Origin: Sphingomonas kyeonggiensis
GTDB taxonomy: Bacteria > Pseudomonadota > Alphaproteobacteria > Sphingomonadales > Sphingomonadaceae
Direction of reading: 5' to 3'
Assembly (NCBI RefSeq): GCF_030812785.1
Contig: NZ_JAUSTJ010000002.1
Span: 496,001 to 560,000 of the forward strand
DNA: 64,000 nt
Part shown: one piece after another, positions 8,105-16,042 of the stretch
Layout of the letters: each line of letters starts with the position of its first letter
Numbering within the stretch: position 1 is the first letter of the stretch
Position numbers and translations under genes: made by a program
The notes under the pieces: model-generated
The model's input: only the letters and a program-made list of their open reading frames with translations
What the model was told of the DNA's origin: nothing
Database searches by the model: none

Positions 8105-10081
8105 CTAGTTGATCTTCACCAAACCCCCGGTGAGCGTCAGCGTTCCCTTGCCGTCGACCGCGGTCTCGGGCGAATTCATCGTCACCGAGCTGTTGCCGTT
8201 CACTTCGATCACCGGCGAGGTCATCGAGATCGATCCCGGCTTCATCTCGATCTTCGAATTGCCGACCTGGAGCACGATGCTGGTGTTGGCGGTCAGCTTG
8301 AACGACTGGGTGACGTCGATGATGTCGTCCTTGCCGACCTTGGAATGGCGCTGGGCGACGATGGTCAGGTTCTGGTTGTTGCCGATCTCGACCGTCTCGT
8401 CGTTGACCACGCCGCGGGTGCGGTCGTGCCCGACATTGACCGTCTGGTCCTGGCCGACATGGTGCGTCTCGGCCAGGCGGATGCGCGTGTTCATGTCGCG
8501 CTCGGCATGGACGTAGATTTCCTCGGCGCCGCCCTTGTCCTCGAAGCGGATCTCGTTGGCGCCCGGCGCGCCACTGTCGAGCGGCTGGGCGTTGGGATAG
8601 TCGCCGGTCTCGCCATAGCGCTTGGTGCGCCACAGCGCCCGGGTCTTGTTCCCCGGCAGGTCGTAGATCGGCATGTGGTTGGCGTTGAACACGCGGCCGA
8701 CCACCACCGGGCGATCGGGATCGCCACCGAGGAAATCGACCAGCACCTCGTGCCCGACGCGCGGCAGGATGAGGTTGCCCAGGCCGCCGGTCTGCGAGAC
8801 GCGGATCCAGCAGGTCGCGGACTCGCCCGGCGTCGGCCCGCGGTCCCAGTGGAAGCGGACCTTCACCCGGCCGTACTTGTCGGTGTAGATTTCCTCGCCC
8901 GCCGGGCCGGCGACGATGCCGGTCTCCAGCCCCTGCACCACCGGGCGCGGCGTCGATTGCGCCGGGTGGAAGCGCGTCTCCGCCGGGATCGCCTCGAACC
9001 GCACGTTGAACGAGGTCTCGCGCGCGCTCTGGCCGCTGCGATAGCTCTCGGCGACGATGCTGTGATAGGCCGAGGTGATCAGATAGTCGCCGTTCATCCG
9101 GACGACATGGTGGTTGGTCACGCTGACCTTGAAGCCGGTCGACAGGCCCGCCGATTGGGAGGAACCGGTGAACACCCGCCGCTGCGCCCGCGCGCCGGCC
9201 AGCATCGTCTCGCTGCGCTCCCCGCCATGCGTCTCGATCGAGCCGGGATCGATCGACTCATGGTAGAAGCGGCCCGGATAGACATAGATCTCGCGATCGT
9301 CGCGCTCGTGCTGGCCCTCGCTCTCCGACTTGGCCTCGACGAAGCGGTTCGGCGCGCGGAAATCCCAGTCGCGCACCGTCACCTTCGAGCCCGCCTGGGT
9401 GCTCACCCGCTCGTGCCAGCTCTGCAGGTAGAACTTGCCCTGGCTGGCGCGCTCGGCGGAGTCTGCCGAGAAGACCGAGACCGAATTGGGCGCATAGGTG
9501 ATGCTCGGCGGAGTGCCGGCGACGTGCGACGATGGCGCGTCACAGATCACCATCACATGGCTGTCGGCGCCGTGGCGGAAGAAATAATACCAGCCTTCCT
9601 CCTCCATCAGCCGCGAGGCGAAGGCGAAGTCGCTTTCCTGATACTGGACGCAATAGGTGCGCGGGCGCGGGGTGCCGGAGAGCTTGAATTCGAAATCCGA
9701 GATGCCGGCATTCTGGAACACCTGCTTGATGATGTCCTGCGCGGTCAGGTCCTGGAAGATCGCCATCGACCGGCCCTGCGCCAGGAAGAAGCTCCACGGC
9801 TTGAGCACCAGCCGGTAGCGATGCCCGGTCGGCGATTCGTCGATATATTCGCCCGAGATCACCAGCCCGTGGAAGTGGCGGCGCAGCTCGCCGTCCTCGC
9901 TCACCTTCAGGCCGCAGGGTTTCCCCAAATGTGGCTGAATGTCGACCTCTAATGGCGAGAATATGTCGACGGTTATGGTGAAAGGAGAACTAAGGGTCTC
10001 CATGGAGTCGATTCGTTCGAGCTCTACCTGCTCGTCCCCCAAATCGATCGTCATTTCGGAAAGTCTTGACGTGCCTGACAA
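8105..10081 (-). CDS. vgrG: Type VI secretion spike protein VgrG (TssI)
   Basis: 658 residues: gp27-like N-terminal part with typical YQESDFAFASRLMEEEGWYY, the OB-fold segment with GRVKVRFHWDR, and a gp5-type beta-helix with repeated valine-rich strands ending in GGLVKIN. It stops after the needle, so it is a structural spike without a fused effector domain. A TTG start at 10081 is preceded by GGAGG at 5-base spacing; the ATG at 10054 is an alternative without a clear ribosome site. First gene of a leftward unit with the DUF6931-like gene and tagH, divergent from the OmpA-like gene. Confidence 0.95.
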   Translation of the reverse strand: MSGTSRLSEMTIDLGDEQVELERIDSMETLSSPFTITVDIFSPLEVDIQPHLGKPCGLKVSEDGELRRHFHGLVISGEYIDESPTGHRYRLVLKPWSFFLAQGRSMAIFQDLTAQDIIKQVFQNAGISDFEFKLSGTPRPRTYCVQYQESDFAFASRLMEEEGWYYFFRHGADSHVMVICDAPSSHVAGTPPSITYAPNSVSVFSADSAERASQGKFYLQSWHERVSTQAGSKVTVRDWDFRAPNRFVEAKSESEGQHERDDREIYVYPGRFYHESIDPGSIETHGGERSETMLAGARAQRRVFTGSSQSAGLSTGFKVSVTNHHVVRMNGDYLITSAYHSIVAESYRSGQSARETSFNVRFEAIPAETRFHPAQSTPRPVVQGLETGIVAGPAGEEIYTDKYGRVKVRFHWDRGPTPGESATCWIRVSQTGGLGNLILPRVGHEVLVDFLGGDPDRPVVVGRVFNANHMPIYDLPGNKTRALWRTKRYGETGDYPNAQPLDSGAPGANEIRFEDKGGAEEIYVHAERDMNTRIRLAETHHVGQDQTVNVGHDRTRGVVNDETVEIGNNQNLTIVAQRHSKVGKDDIIDVTQSFKLTANTSIVLQVGNSKIEMKPGSISMTSPVIEVNGNSSVTMNSPETAVDGKGTLTLTGGLVKIN

Positions 10082-10130
10082 CGCGGCCTCCGACCTTACT
10101 CTTGCCCGATGCTCTTACGCTTGGGGAGCG

Positions 10131-10193
10131 AAACGGTTCAAGTCGGCGCGACAAACCGTTCCACTTTCATTTCGACCGTTCTATCGTAACGGC
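10131..10193. promoter_or_regulatory. Cluster of AACGGTT dyads between divergent vgrG and OmpA-like genes
   Basis: AACGGTT at 10132-10138 and its complement AACCGTT at 10154-10160 flank a second dyad, GTCG/CGAC, at 10142-10152. A further CCGTT/AACGG pair lies at 10176-10192. The two dyad centres are about 38 bases apart, in the promoter space shared by the two T6SS transcripts. This looks like an operator array; the regulator is unknown. Confidence 0.45.
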
Positions 10194-10278
10194 CCGTCGT
10201 TAAGCCGGCTTGCGAACGTTACGGACCCATTTTAGACTTGGTGCGTTCTCCGGGGGTGGGAAGCCAGCGAGGACGTGC

Positions 10279-10953
10279 ATGCGTATTGCGTACCTGTCGA
10301 CGATTGCCGGCACTGCGTTGCTTGTGGGCGTTCCGCCCGCGGCTGCGCAGCAACAGGCCGAGCCTAGCGTCGAGGGATATCTCTGCACCTTTGCCGGCAA
10401 GTGCGGCAAGGTCCCGGAGGCTGAGCAGCCGACTCGGGCCGCGCCGGCGACCAAGGGGTTCCGGATCGCGCGGCCCGGTGCGCCTGCCGCGGCCGCCAGG
10501 CCTGCCGTCCGTGCCGCCAGCAGCGACTATCGCGCTCCGCGTGCGGCCGCACCCGCGCCGCGTCGCGGCGGTGGCGGTTATCCGAGCTACACCCCCGCTT
10601 CGCGCGTGTCCGAAGGGCCACGCGCCGACCTGATGATCGGCTTCGAGCTCAATTCCGCGCAGCTGACCGGCGACGGCATGGCCAAGGCGCGGATCTTCGC
10701 GCGCTCGCTGCTGATGCCCGAGCTGCGCGACAAGCGCTTCCTGATCGAGGGGCATACCGATTCGCTGGGCGGCGTGCCGTTCAACATGGAGCTGTCGCGC
10801 CGCCGTGCCGAGGCGGTGGCGGCCTATCTCTCCAGCCAGGGCGTCGAGCGGTCTCGCGTCGAGATCCGCGGCTTCGGGCCGAGCATTCCGCTCCCCGGTC
10901 GTCGCGCCGACGACCCGCATAACCGTCGTGTGGAGGCCAAGCTGATTTCCTGA
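10279..10953 (+). CDS. Exported OmpA-family peptidoglycan-binding protein heading the T6SS operon
   Basis: 224 residues. A signal peptide ends near residue 23 (PPAAA/QQQ). A low-complexity Ala/Arg/Pro/Gly region (about 45-105) leads to an OmpA C-terminal domain (about 115-224) with the pattern IEGHTDSLGG, RRRAEAVAAYL and a terminal NRRVEAKL. The domain binds peptidoglycan from the periplasmic side. In many T6SSs this function is fused to TssL or carried by TagL/TagN; here a separate protein precedes tssA, so it may anchor the apparatus to the wall. The ATG at 10279 gives the signal peptide; the upstream in-frame codons do not. Confidence 0.85.
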   Translation: MRIAYLSTIAGTALLVGVPPAAAQQQAEPSVEGYLCTFAGKCGKVPEAEQPTRAAPATKGFRIARPGAPAAAARPAVRAASSDYRAPRAAAPAPRRGGGGYPSYTPASRVSEGPRADLMIGFELNSAQLTGDGMAKARIFARSLLMPELRDKRFLIEGHTDSLGGVPFNMELSRRRAEAVAAYLSSQGVERSRVEIRGFGPSIPLPGRRADDPHNRRVEAKLIS

Positions 10954-11015
10954 TCCCGTGGCGGCTTTCGTTTGATTTCGAAGGAGAGGGATTTGTCGGG
11001 AATGCGCAGGTGTTG

Positions 11016-11993
11016 ATGCCCATTGGCGAGTTGCTCGCGCCCGTCTCGGAGGAGTCTCCGGGCGGGCTCGACCTGTATGACGATCCCGAGCGCCAGCAGA
11101 TCGAGCAGGCGTTCGAGGAGGAGCCGTCGGGCGTCGACTGGCGCGAGATCGTCTCGAAGATCGAGGCGCAGAGCCAGCGTACCAAGGACCTGTGGCTGGC
11201 TGTCTATCTCGCCCGCGCCGGCGCGCGGATGGGGCGGCTCGATGTGGTCGTCACCGGCTGCGAGATGCTGGCCGGGCTGCTCGAATCCTATTGGGACGTG
11301 CTCCATCCCTCGCTCGAGGAATATGGGCTGCAGGGCCGCAAGGCGCCGTGCGAATCGCTCACCCGGATCGGTACCTTCCTCGGGCCGCTCAAGCGGATCG
11401 CGCTGATCGAACATGCCCGGCTGGGCGACTACAGCGCCGAGGATCTCGAGCGGTTCGAGAATGAAGGCGAGGGCGCCGACGGGTTCGGCATGTTCCGCCA
11501 CGCGGTGAGCGAGCTGCCGGCCGATGCGCTCGCCGGCACGATGGTTTCGCTGCGCGCGATGCGATCGGCGATCGAGCGGGCGGACCAGGCGCTGATGGCG
11601 CATGCCGAGGGCGATACCGGCACCGACTTCCGGTCGGCCTATCAAGTTATCGATAACATGCTGCGTTGGATAACGCCTTATTCGGCAAATCCAGAGGAGG
11701 AAGCCTCGGCCGAAGGCGTCGATTCTGGAAACGAATCGGAAACTATATCTGCCCCGCAGAAAAGCTTCGGGCGCGTGGAATCGCGCGAAGATGTTGCGCG
11801 TGCGCTCGACGCAATCGTTGAATATTATGCACGCAGGGAACCAACCAGCCCGATACCCGTTGCACTGCGTCGAGTAAGGGGGTGGATCAACATGGATTTC
11901 CTCGCAATTCTACGGGACATCGCACCGGGCGGCATGCACGAGGCGGGTTCCGTATTGCTTGCGCGTCCGGAGGAAGAAAGCTCCGGATACTGA
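11016..11993 (+). CDS. tssA: T6SS baseplate/cap protein TssA (ImpA N-terminal family)
   Basis: 325 residues. The N terminus (LLAPVSEESPGGLDLYDDP, then DWREI and SQRTKDLWLAVYLARA) is the ImpA-type TssA domain, which co-ordinates sheath-tube polymerisation on the baseplate. The C-terminal third ends in RRVRGWINMDFLAILRDI, typical of the short class. The ATG at 11016 overlaps the stop of a four-codon frame that begins at 11002, 11 bases behind a strong AGGAGAGGG. A GTG at 11010 is an in-frame alternative. Followed after 66 bases by tssB. Confidence 0.9.
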   Translation: MPIGELLAPVSEESPGGLDLYDDPERQQIEQAFEEEPSGVDWREIVSKIEAQSQRTKDLWLAVYLARAGARMGRLDVVVTGCEMLAGLLESYWDVLHPSLEEYGLQGRKAPCESLTRIGTFLGPLKRIALIEHARLGDYSAEDLERFENEGEGADGFGMFRHAVSELPADALAGTMVSLRAMRSAIERADQALMAHAEGDTGTDFRSAYQVIDNMLRWITPYSANPEEEASAEGVDSGNESETISAPQKSFGRVESREDVARALDAIVEYYARREPTSPIPVALRRVRGWINMDFLAILRDIAPGGMHEAGSVLLARPEEESSGY

Positions 11994-12059
11994 AATAGAT
12001 CCCTCAAATCCCTGACTTTTTTGGATGATGCCCGAAAGGGGCGACGAAAGGCGGATCCG

Positions 12060-12596
12060 ATGGTTGCAAAGAGTGGACAGCGTTTCATCAAGGAGAACCG
12101 GGCGCCGCGCGTCCATATCGAGTACGAGGTCGAGACCTACGGCTCGCGGCAGAAGATCGAACTGCCCTTCGTGATGGGCGTGCTCTCCGACCTTTCGGGC
12201 AAGAGCCATGTCGAGAAGAAGGACCTGTCGAAGCGCGACTTCGTCGAGTTCGACATGGACAATTTCGACGAGCGCATGGAGGCGATCGCGCCGCGCGCGG
12301 CCTTCACCGTGCAGAACACGCTGACCGGCGAGGGCAAGTTCGGCGTCGACCTGACCTTCAAGTCGGTCAACGACTTCACCCCCGGCGAGGTGGTCAAGAA
12401 CGTGCCGGCGCTCGCCCAGCTGCTCGAGGCGCGCCAGCAGCTCCAGGACCTGCTGATCTACATGGACGGCAAGGAAGGCGCGCAGGACCTGCTCGAAAAG
12501 GTGCTCAAGGACCCTGCGCTGCTCTCGGCCCTCAGCTCGGCCAAGGCGGCAGCGAATGACGAGACCGCGAGCGCGGCTCCGGTCGAGCAGGCTTGA
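12060..12596 (+). CDS. tssB: T6SS contractile sheath small subunit TssB
   Basis: 178 residues, normal for TssB/VipA. Recognised by SGQRFIKENRAPRVHIEYEVE, KIELPFVMGVLSDLSG and the FDMDNFDERM block. It interlocks with TssC to form the contractile sheath that drives the Hcp tube outward and is later recycled by ClpV. The ATG at 12060 starts at the conserved N terminus and has GAAAGG upstream. tssC starts 17 bases after its stop. Confidence 0.95.
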   Translation: MVAKSGQRFIKENRAPRVHIEYEVETYGSRQKIELPFVMGVLSDLSGKSHVEKKDLSKRDFVEFDMDNFDERMEAIAPRAAFTVQNTLTGEGKFGVDLTFKSVNDFTPGEVVKNVPALAQLLEARQQLQDLLIYMDGKEGAQDLLEKVLKDPALLSALSSAKAAANDETASAAPVEQA

Positions 12597-12613
12597 AAGG
12601 GAAGATAGGCGAT

Positions 12614-14098
12614 ATGGCGCAAGAGGCACTTCAGCAGGCGCAGCCCCAGGCCGAGGCCGTCCAGTTCGACGAATTCTCGGCGCTCCTTCAGAAGGAGTTC
12701 AAGCCCGCCGACGACATCCGCAAGAACCGGATCGAGGAAGCGGTGCAGACGCTGGCGCAGCAGGCGCTGCAGGACGCGGCGATCATCGGCGACGACGTCT
12801 ATGCGACGGTCGATGCGATGCGCGCGGCGATCGACCGCAAGCTGACCGAGCAGGTCAACCAGATCATCCACCAGGAGGAGTTCCAGGCGCTCGAGAGCGC
12901 GTGGCGCGGCCTCCACTACATGGTGATGAACACCTCGACCGGTAAGGACATGAAGATCCGGGTCATGAACATCTCGAAGGAGGAATGTCGCAAGATGTTC
13001 CGCCAGTATCGCGATGCTGCCTGGGACCAGAGTCCGCTGTTCAAGAAGGTGTACGAGAGCGAGTTCGGCCAGCTCGGCGGCCAGCCGTACGGCGCGTTCG
13101 TCTGCGACTATTATTTCGACCACACCGCGCCGAACCTGGAAGTGATGAAGGGTCTCGCCAAGATCGGCGCGGCAGCGCATGCGCCGTTCATCGCCGCCGC
13201 GGCGCCGCCGCTGTTCGGCATGGAGAGCTGGACCGAGCTCGCCAATCCGCGCGACCTGGGCAAGCTGTTCGACGCGCAGGAATATATGGCGTGGCGCTCG
13301 TTCCGGAATTCGGAAGACGCGCGCTACATGGCGCTGACCATGCCGCGCTTCCTTGGCCGTCCCGTCTATGGCGCGAAGACCGAGCCGGTCGACGAGTTCG
13401 ACTTCGAGGAAGAGACCGAGGGCGCGCACGACCAGCATCTGTGGCTGAATGCCGCCTATGCGATGGGCACCCGGATCACCGAGGCGTTCAACACCTATGG
13501 CTGGTGCACGCGCATCCGCGGTGTGGAATCTGGCGGCACGGTCGAGGACCTGCCGACCGCGACCTTCCCCACCGACGAGGGTGGCATCGACCAGAAGTGC
13601 CCGACCGAGATCGCGATCTCGGATCGGCGCGAGGCGGAGCTTTCGGCGGCGGGCATGCTCGCGCTGATCCACCGCAAGAACACCGACCAGGCGACCTTCA
13701 TCGGCGCGCAGACGCTGCACCGTCCGAAGAACTACGAGAATGTCGACGCGACCGCGAACGCCAATCTCTCGGCGCGCCTGCCGTACATCTTCGCGAGCTG
13801 CCGCTTCGCGCATTACCTGAAGTGCATGGTGCGCGACTGGGTTGGCGGCAATCGCGAGGCCGACCAGCTGCAGCGCGACCTGCACAACTGGGTGCTCCAA
13901 TATGTCGACGGCGCGCCAAGCTCGTCGAGCGAGGAGACCAAGGCGCGCCTGCCGCTGAAGGACGCCAAGATCGAAGTCACGCCGGACGAAGAGAATCCGG
14001 GTTACTACAAGGGCAAGTTCATGTTCGTTCCGCACTATCAGTTGGAAGGAATGGATATTGCTCTGAGCATGGTTTCCAGACTCCCACGGGCCAACTGA
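12614..14098 (+). CDS. tssC: T6SS contractile sheath large subunit TssC
   Basis: 494 residues, the standard TssC/VipB size. Family landmarks include ESAWRGLHYMVMNT, FGQLGGQPYGAFVCDYYFDH, ANPRDLGKLFD, the FPTDEGGIDQKCPTEIAISD block and the C-terminal NPGYYKGKFMFVPHYQLEGM. With TssB it builds the sheath. The ATG at 12614 follows GAAAGGGAAG; an in-frame TTG at 12593 would add seven residues and is less likely. Confidence 0.96.
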   Translation: MAQEALQQAQPQAEAVQFDEFSALLQKEFKPADDIRKNRIEEAVQTLAQQALQDAAIIGDDVYATVDAMRAAIDRKLTEQVNQIIHQEEFQALESAWRGLHYMVMNTSTGKDMKIRVMNISKEECRKMFRQYRDAAWDQSPLFKKVYESEFGQLGGQPYGAFVCDYYFDHTAPNLEVMKGLAKIGAAAHAPFIAAAAPPLFGMESWTELANPRDLGKLFDAQEYMAWRSFRNSEDARYMALTMPRFLGRPVYGAKTEPVDEFDFEEETEGAHDQHLWLNAAYAMGTRITEAFNTYGWCTRIRGVESGGTVEDLPTATFPTDEGGIDQKCPTEIAISDRREAELSAAGMLALIHRKNTDQATFIGAQTLHRPKNYENVDATANANLSARLPYIFASCRFAHYLKCMVRDWVGGNREADQLQRDLHNWVLQYVDGAPSSSSEETKARLPLKDAKIEVTPDEENPGYYKGKFMFVPHYQLEGMDIALSMVSRLPRAN

Positions 14099-14132
14099 AC
14101 TTTAGGTCATTTGGTCGCTAGGGCGTTGTACT

Positions 14133-14143
14133 GAAGCATATCT
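14133..14143 (+). promoter_or_regulatory. GAAGCATATCT motif upstream of hcp
   Basis: An 11-base word 57 bases before the hcp start. The same word occurs at 21684-21694, 37 bases before the first effector gene, in the other sizeable gap of this operon. It may be part of an internal promoter or regulator site. Only the sequence identity is seen. Confidence 0.3.
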
Positions 14144-14199
14144 GCAATAGTGCAAGTAAATATACGTCACGCAAGTCCGCGTATCTATGGAGGTAGGTG

Positions 14200-14694
14200 A
14201 TGGCAGTTGATTTGTTCCTGAAGATCGATGGCATCGAGGGTGAGAGCCAGAAAAAGGGCCATGAGAAGGAGATCGACATCGTGTCGTTCAACTTCGGCGC
14301 AGCCCAGCACGGCTCGTTCCACACCGGTGGTGCTGGCGGTGGTTCGGGCAAGGCCGAGATCCGGGACATCTCGATCGTGAAGGAAGTCGACAAGTCTTCC
14401 CCCAAGCTGTTCAGCGCTTGTGCTTCGGGCAAGCACATCAAGGAGATCATCATCTACTCGCAGAAGGCGGGTGATGATCAGCAGCCGCTGACCTATTACA
14501 AGATCAAGCTGGAGGACGTGATCGTCTCCTCGGTCGACAACCAGGGCGCGAGCCATGGCGATGCGATCATGGAATCGATCGTGTTCAACACCGCCAAGGT
14601 GACCTTCGACTATCAGCCGCAGAGCCGCTCCGGCAGCAAGGACGGCGGCGTGGTCACGGCCAGCTACGACATCCGGCAGAACGTCGCCGCCTGA
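14200..14694 (+). CDS. hcp: T6SS inner tube protein Hcp (TssD)
   Basis: 164 residues: MAVDLFLKIDGIEGESQKK, a glycine-rich loop (GGAGGGSGKAEIRD), VDKSSPKLFSACASGKHI and the C-terminal beta strands ending in YDIRQNVAA are all typical of Hcp. Hexameric rings stack into the tube expelled by the sheath and carry small effectors. TGGAGG is 6 bases before the ATG at 14200. A 101-base gap separates it from tssC, the largest gap between tssB and clpV, consistent with extra transcription of this abundant component. Confidence 0.96.
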   Translation: MAVDLFLKIDGIEGESQKKGHEKEIDIVSFNFGAAQHGSFHTGGAGGGSGKAEIRDISIVKEVDKSSPKLFSACASGKHIKEIIIYSQKAGDDQQPLTYYKIKLEDVIVSSVDNQGASHGDAIMESIVFNTAKVTFDYQPQSRSGSKDGGVVTASYDIRQNVAA

Positions 14695-14714
14695 TCCTGA
14701 AAGGTTCAGCGCCG

Positions 14715-15500
14715 ATGTCGGATGCCGACACGCTGCTTCGTTCCGGCGATCTCGACGGTGCGCGCTCCGCGCTCGTCGAGACCGTCCGGGCGGAGCCCGC
14801 CAACCAGCAGGCACGGATGTTCCTGTTCCAGCTCCTCGCCGCGGCGGGGGAATGGGACAAGGCCCGGCGCCAGCTCGATACCCTCGCGCAGCTCTCGGGT
14901 GAGGCGCAGATGCTCGCCGTGGCCTATGGCCAGGCGATCGATGCCGAGCGCGAGCGTGCCGAGGTCTTTGCCGGCCGCGCCCGGGCGCGCCAGCACGTCG
15001 CCAGCGACTGGCTCGAAGGCGTGATCGACGCCATCGAACATTTCGCCCAGGGCCGCATCGCGGAAGGCGAGGGCGCGCGCGACGCTGCCTTCGATGCCGC
15101 GCCCGATGTGCCGGGCAGCTTCAACGATATTGATTTCGACTGGATCGCCGATGCCGATGCGCGCTTCGGGCCCAGCTTCGAGGCGATCATCGGTGGCCGC
15201 TACGGCCTCCAGGCTTTCGACCAGGTGGCCAGCATCACCAGCGAGGGGCCGCGCGACCTGCGCGACCTGATCTGGTATCCGGTGCAGATCGCCTTCCGCT
15301 CCGGCCAGTCGGTCGCCGCCTTCCTTCCCGCCCGCTATCCCGGCTCCGAAGCCGCTGCCGAGGTCTCCGAGCGGCTCGGCCGGACGACGTCCTGGGCCGA
15401 TGCCGAATGGGGCCAGGCGGGATCGGGCCAGCGGCTCTGGACCCTGTCCGATGGCGAGGATCAGGCGCTGCTGTCGCTGCGCACGCTGAGTTTGCGCTAG
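14715..15500 (+). CDS. tagJ: T6SS accessory protein TagJ (ImpE/SciE family)
   Basis: 261 residues. The N-terminal helical repeats (LLRSGDLDGARSALVETVRA, QQARMFLFQLLAAAGEWDKA) are TPR-like, and the C-terminal part (GGRYGLQAFDQVASI, DLIWYPVQI) is the ImpE-type domain. TagJ binds the TssB sheath subunit in related systems and may link it to ClpV. It sits between hcp and tssE, the usual place in ImpE-containing clusters. Confidence 0.87.
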   Translation: MSDADTLLRSGDLDGARSALVETVRAEPANQQARMFLFQLLAAAGEWDKARRQLDTLAQLSGEAQMLAVAYGQAIDAERERAEVFAGRARARQHVASDWLEGVIDAIEHFAQGRIAEGEGARDAAFDAAPDVPGSFNDIDFDWIADADARFGPSFEAIIGGRYGLQAFDQVASITSEGPRDLRDLIWYPVQIAFRSGQSVAAFLPARYPGSEAAAEVSERLGRTTSWADAEWGQAGSGQRLWTLSDGEDQALLSLRTLSLR

Positions 15501-15502
15501 TC

Positions 15503-16036
15503 ATGGCCGTCCGCCAGCGCCTCACGCCGACGCTGTTCGACAAGCTGGTTGCCGATCTGGAGATATCGGGGCTGCGCGACATCGAGTCCGAGACGCCCCA
15601 GGTCTCGCGCGAGAAGTTCCGCCATTATGCGGTGCCCAGGCTCGACCGCTTCAACGAGGCGGCGCTGCGCGCAACGATCCGGCGCGAGCTGGCCTGGCTG
15701 CTCAACACCACCAACATCGAGGCGCTGCACGACCTCGAACCCTATCCGTATGTCCAGGACTCGGTGCTCAACTATGGGCTGAGCGACCTGGCCGGCAAGG
15801 CGCTGACCCGGCGGGCGATCCTCCAGCGCGCCCGCGAGCTGCGCAAGGCGATCCGCCGGTTCGAGCCGCGGCTGGCGGGGGAGTCGCTCACCGTCGATCC
15901 CGCCGAGAACCCGGACAAGCCGAATACGATCACCTTCGTGATCCGCGGCGACATCACCGCCGCCGCGCACGCCATGCCGGTCAAGTTCCGCACCGAGGTC
16001 GATCCCGAGACCGTCGCTGTCGACGTCACGGAGTAG
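15503..16036 (+). CDS. tssE: T6SS baseplate wedge protein TssE (gp25-like)
   Basis: 177 residues of the gp25/lysozyme-like fold family. The REFRHY-type segment (REKFRHYAVPRL), the REL-AWLLNT run and YPYVQDSVLNYGLSDLAGK match TssE. It is a baseplate wedge component with TssF and TssG and is not expected to be an active lysozyme. The start at 15503 lies 2 bases after the tagJ stop; in-frame codons further upstream only read through tagJ. Confidence 0.92.
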   Translation: MAVRQRLTPTLFDKLVADLEISGLRDIESETPQVSREKFRHYAVPRLDRFNEAALRATIRRELAWLLNTTNIEALHDLEPYPYVQDSVLNYGLSDLAGKALTRRAILQRARELRKAIRRFEPRLAGESLTVDPAENPDKPNTITFVIRGDITAAAHAMPVKFRTEVDPETVAVDVTE

Positions 16037-16042
16037 GGCGAA

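Noticed and set aside
8066..9952. A 628-codon open frame on the + strand opposite vgrG
   Set aside because: Its translation is low complexity (Arg/Ala/Val/Asp/His) with no domain. In this GC-rich DNA, the antisense of a real gene often stays open. VgrG on the other strand is unambiguous.
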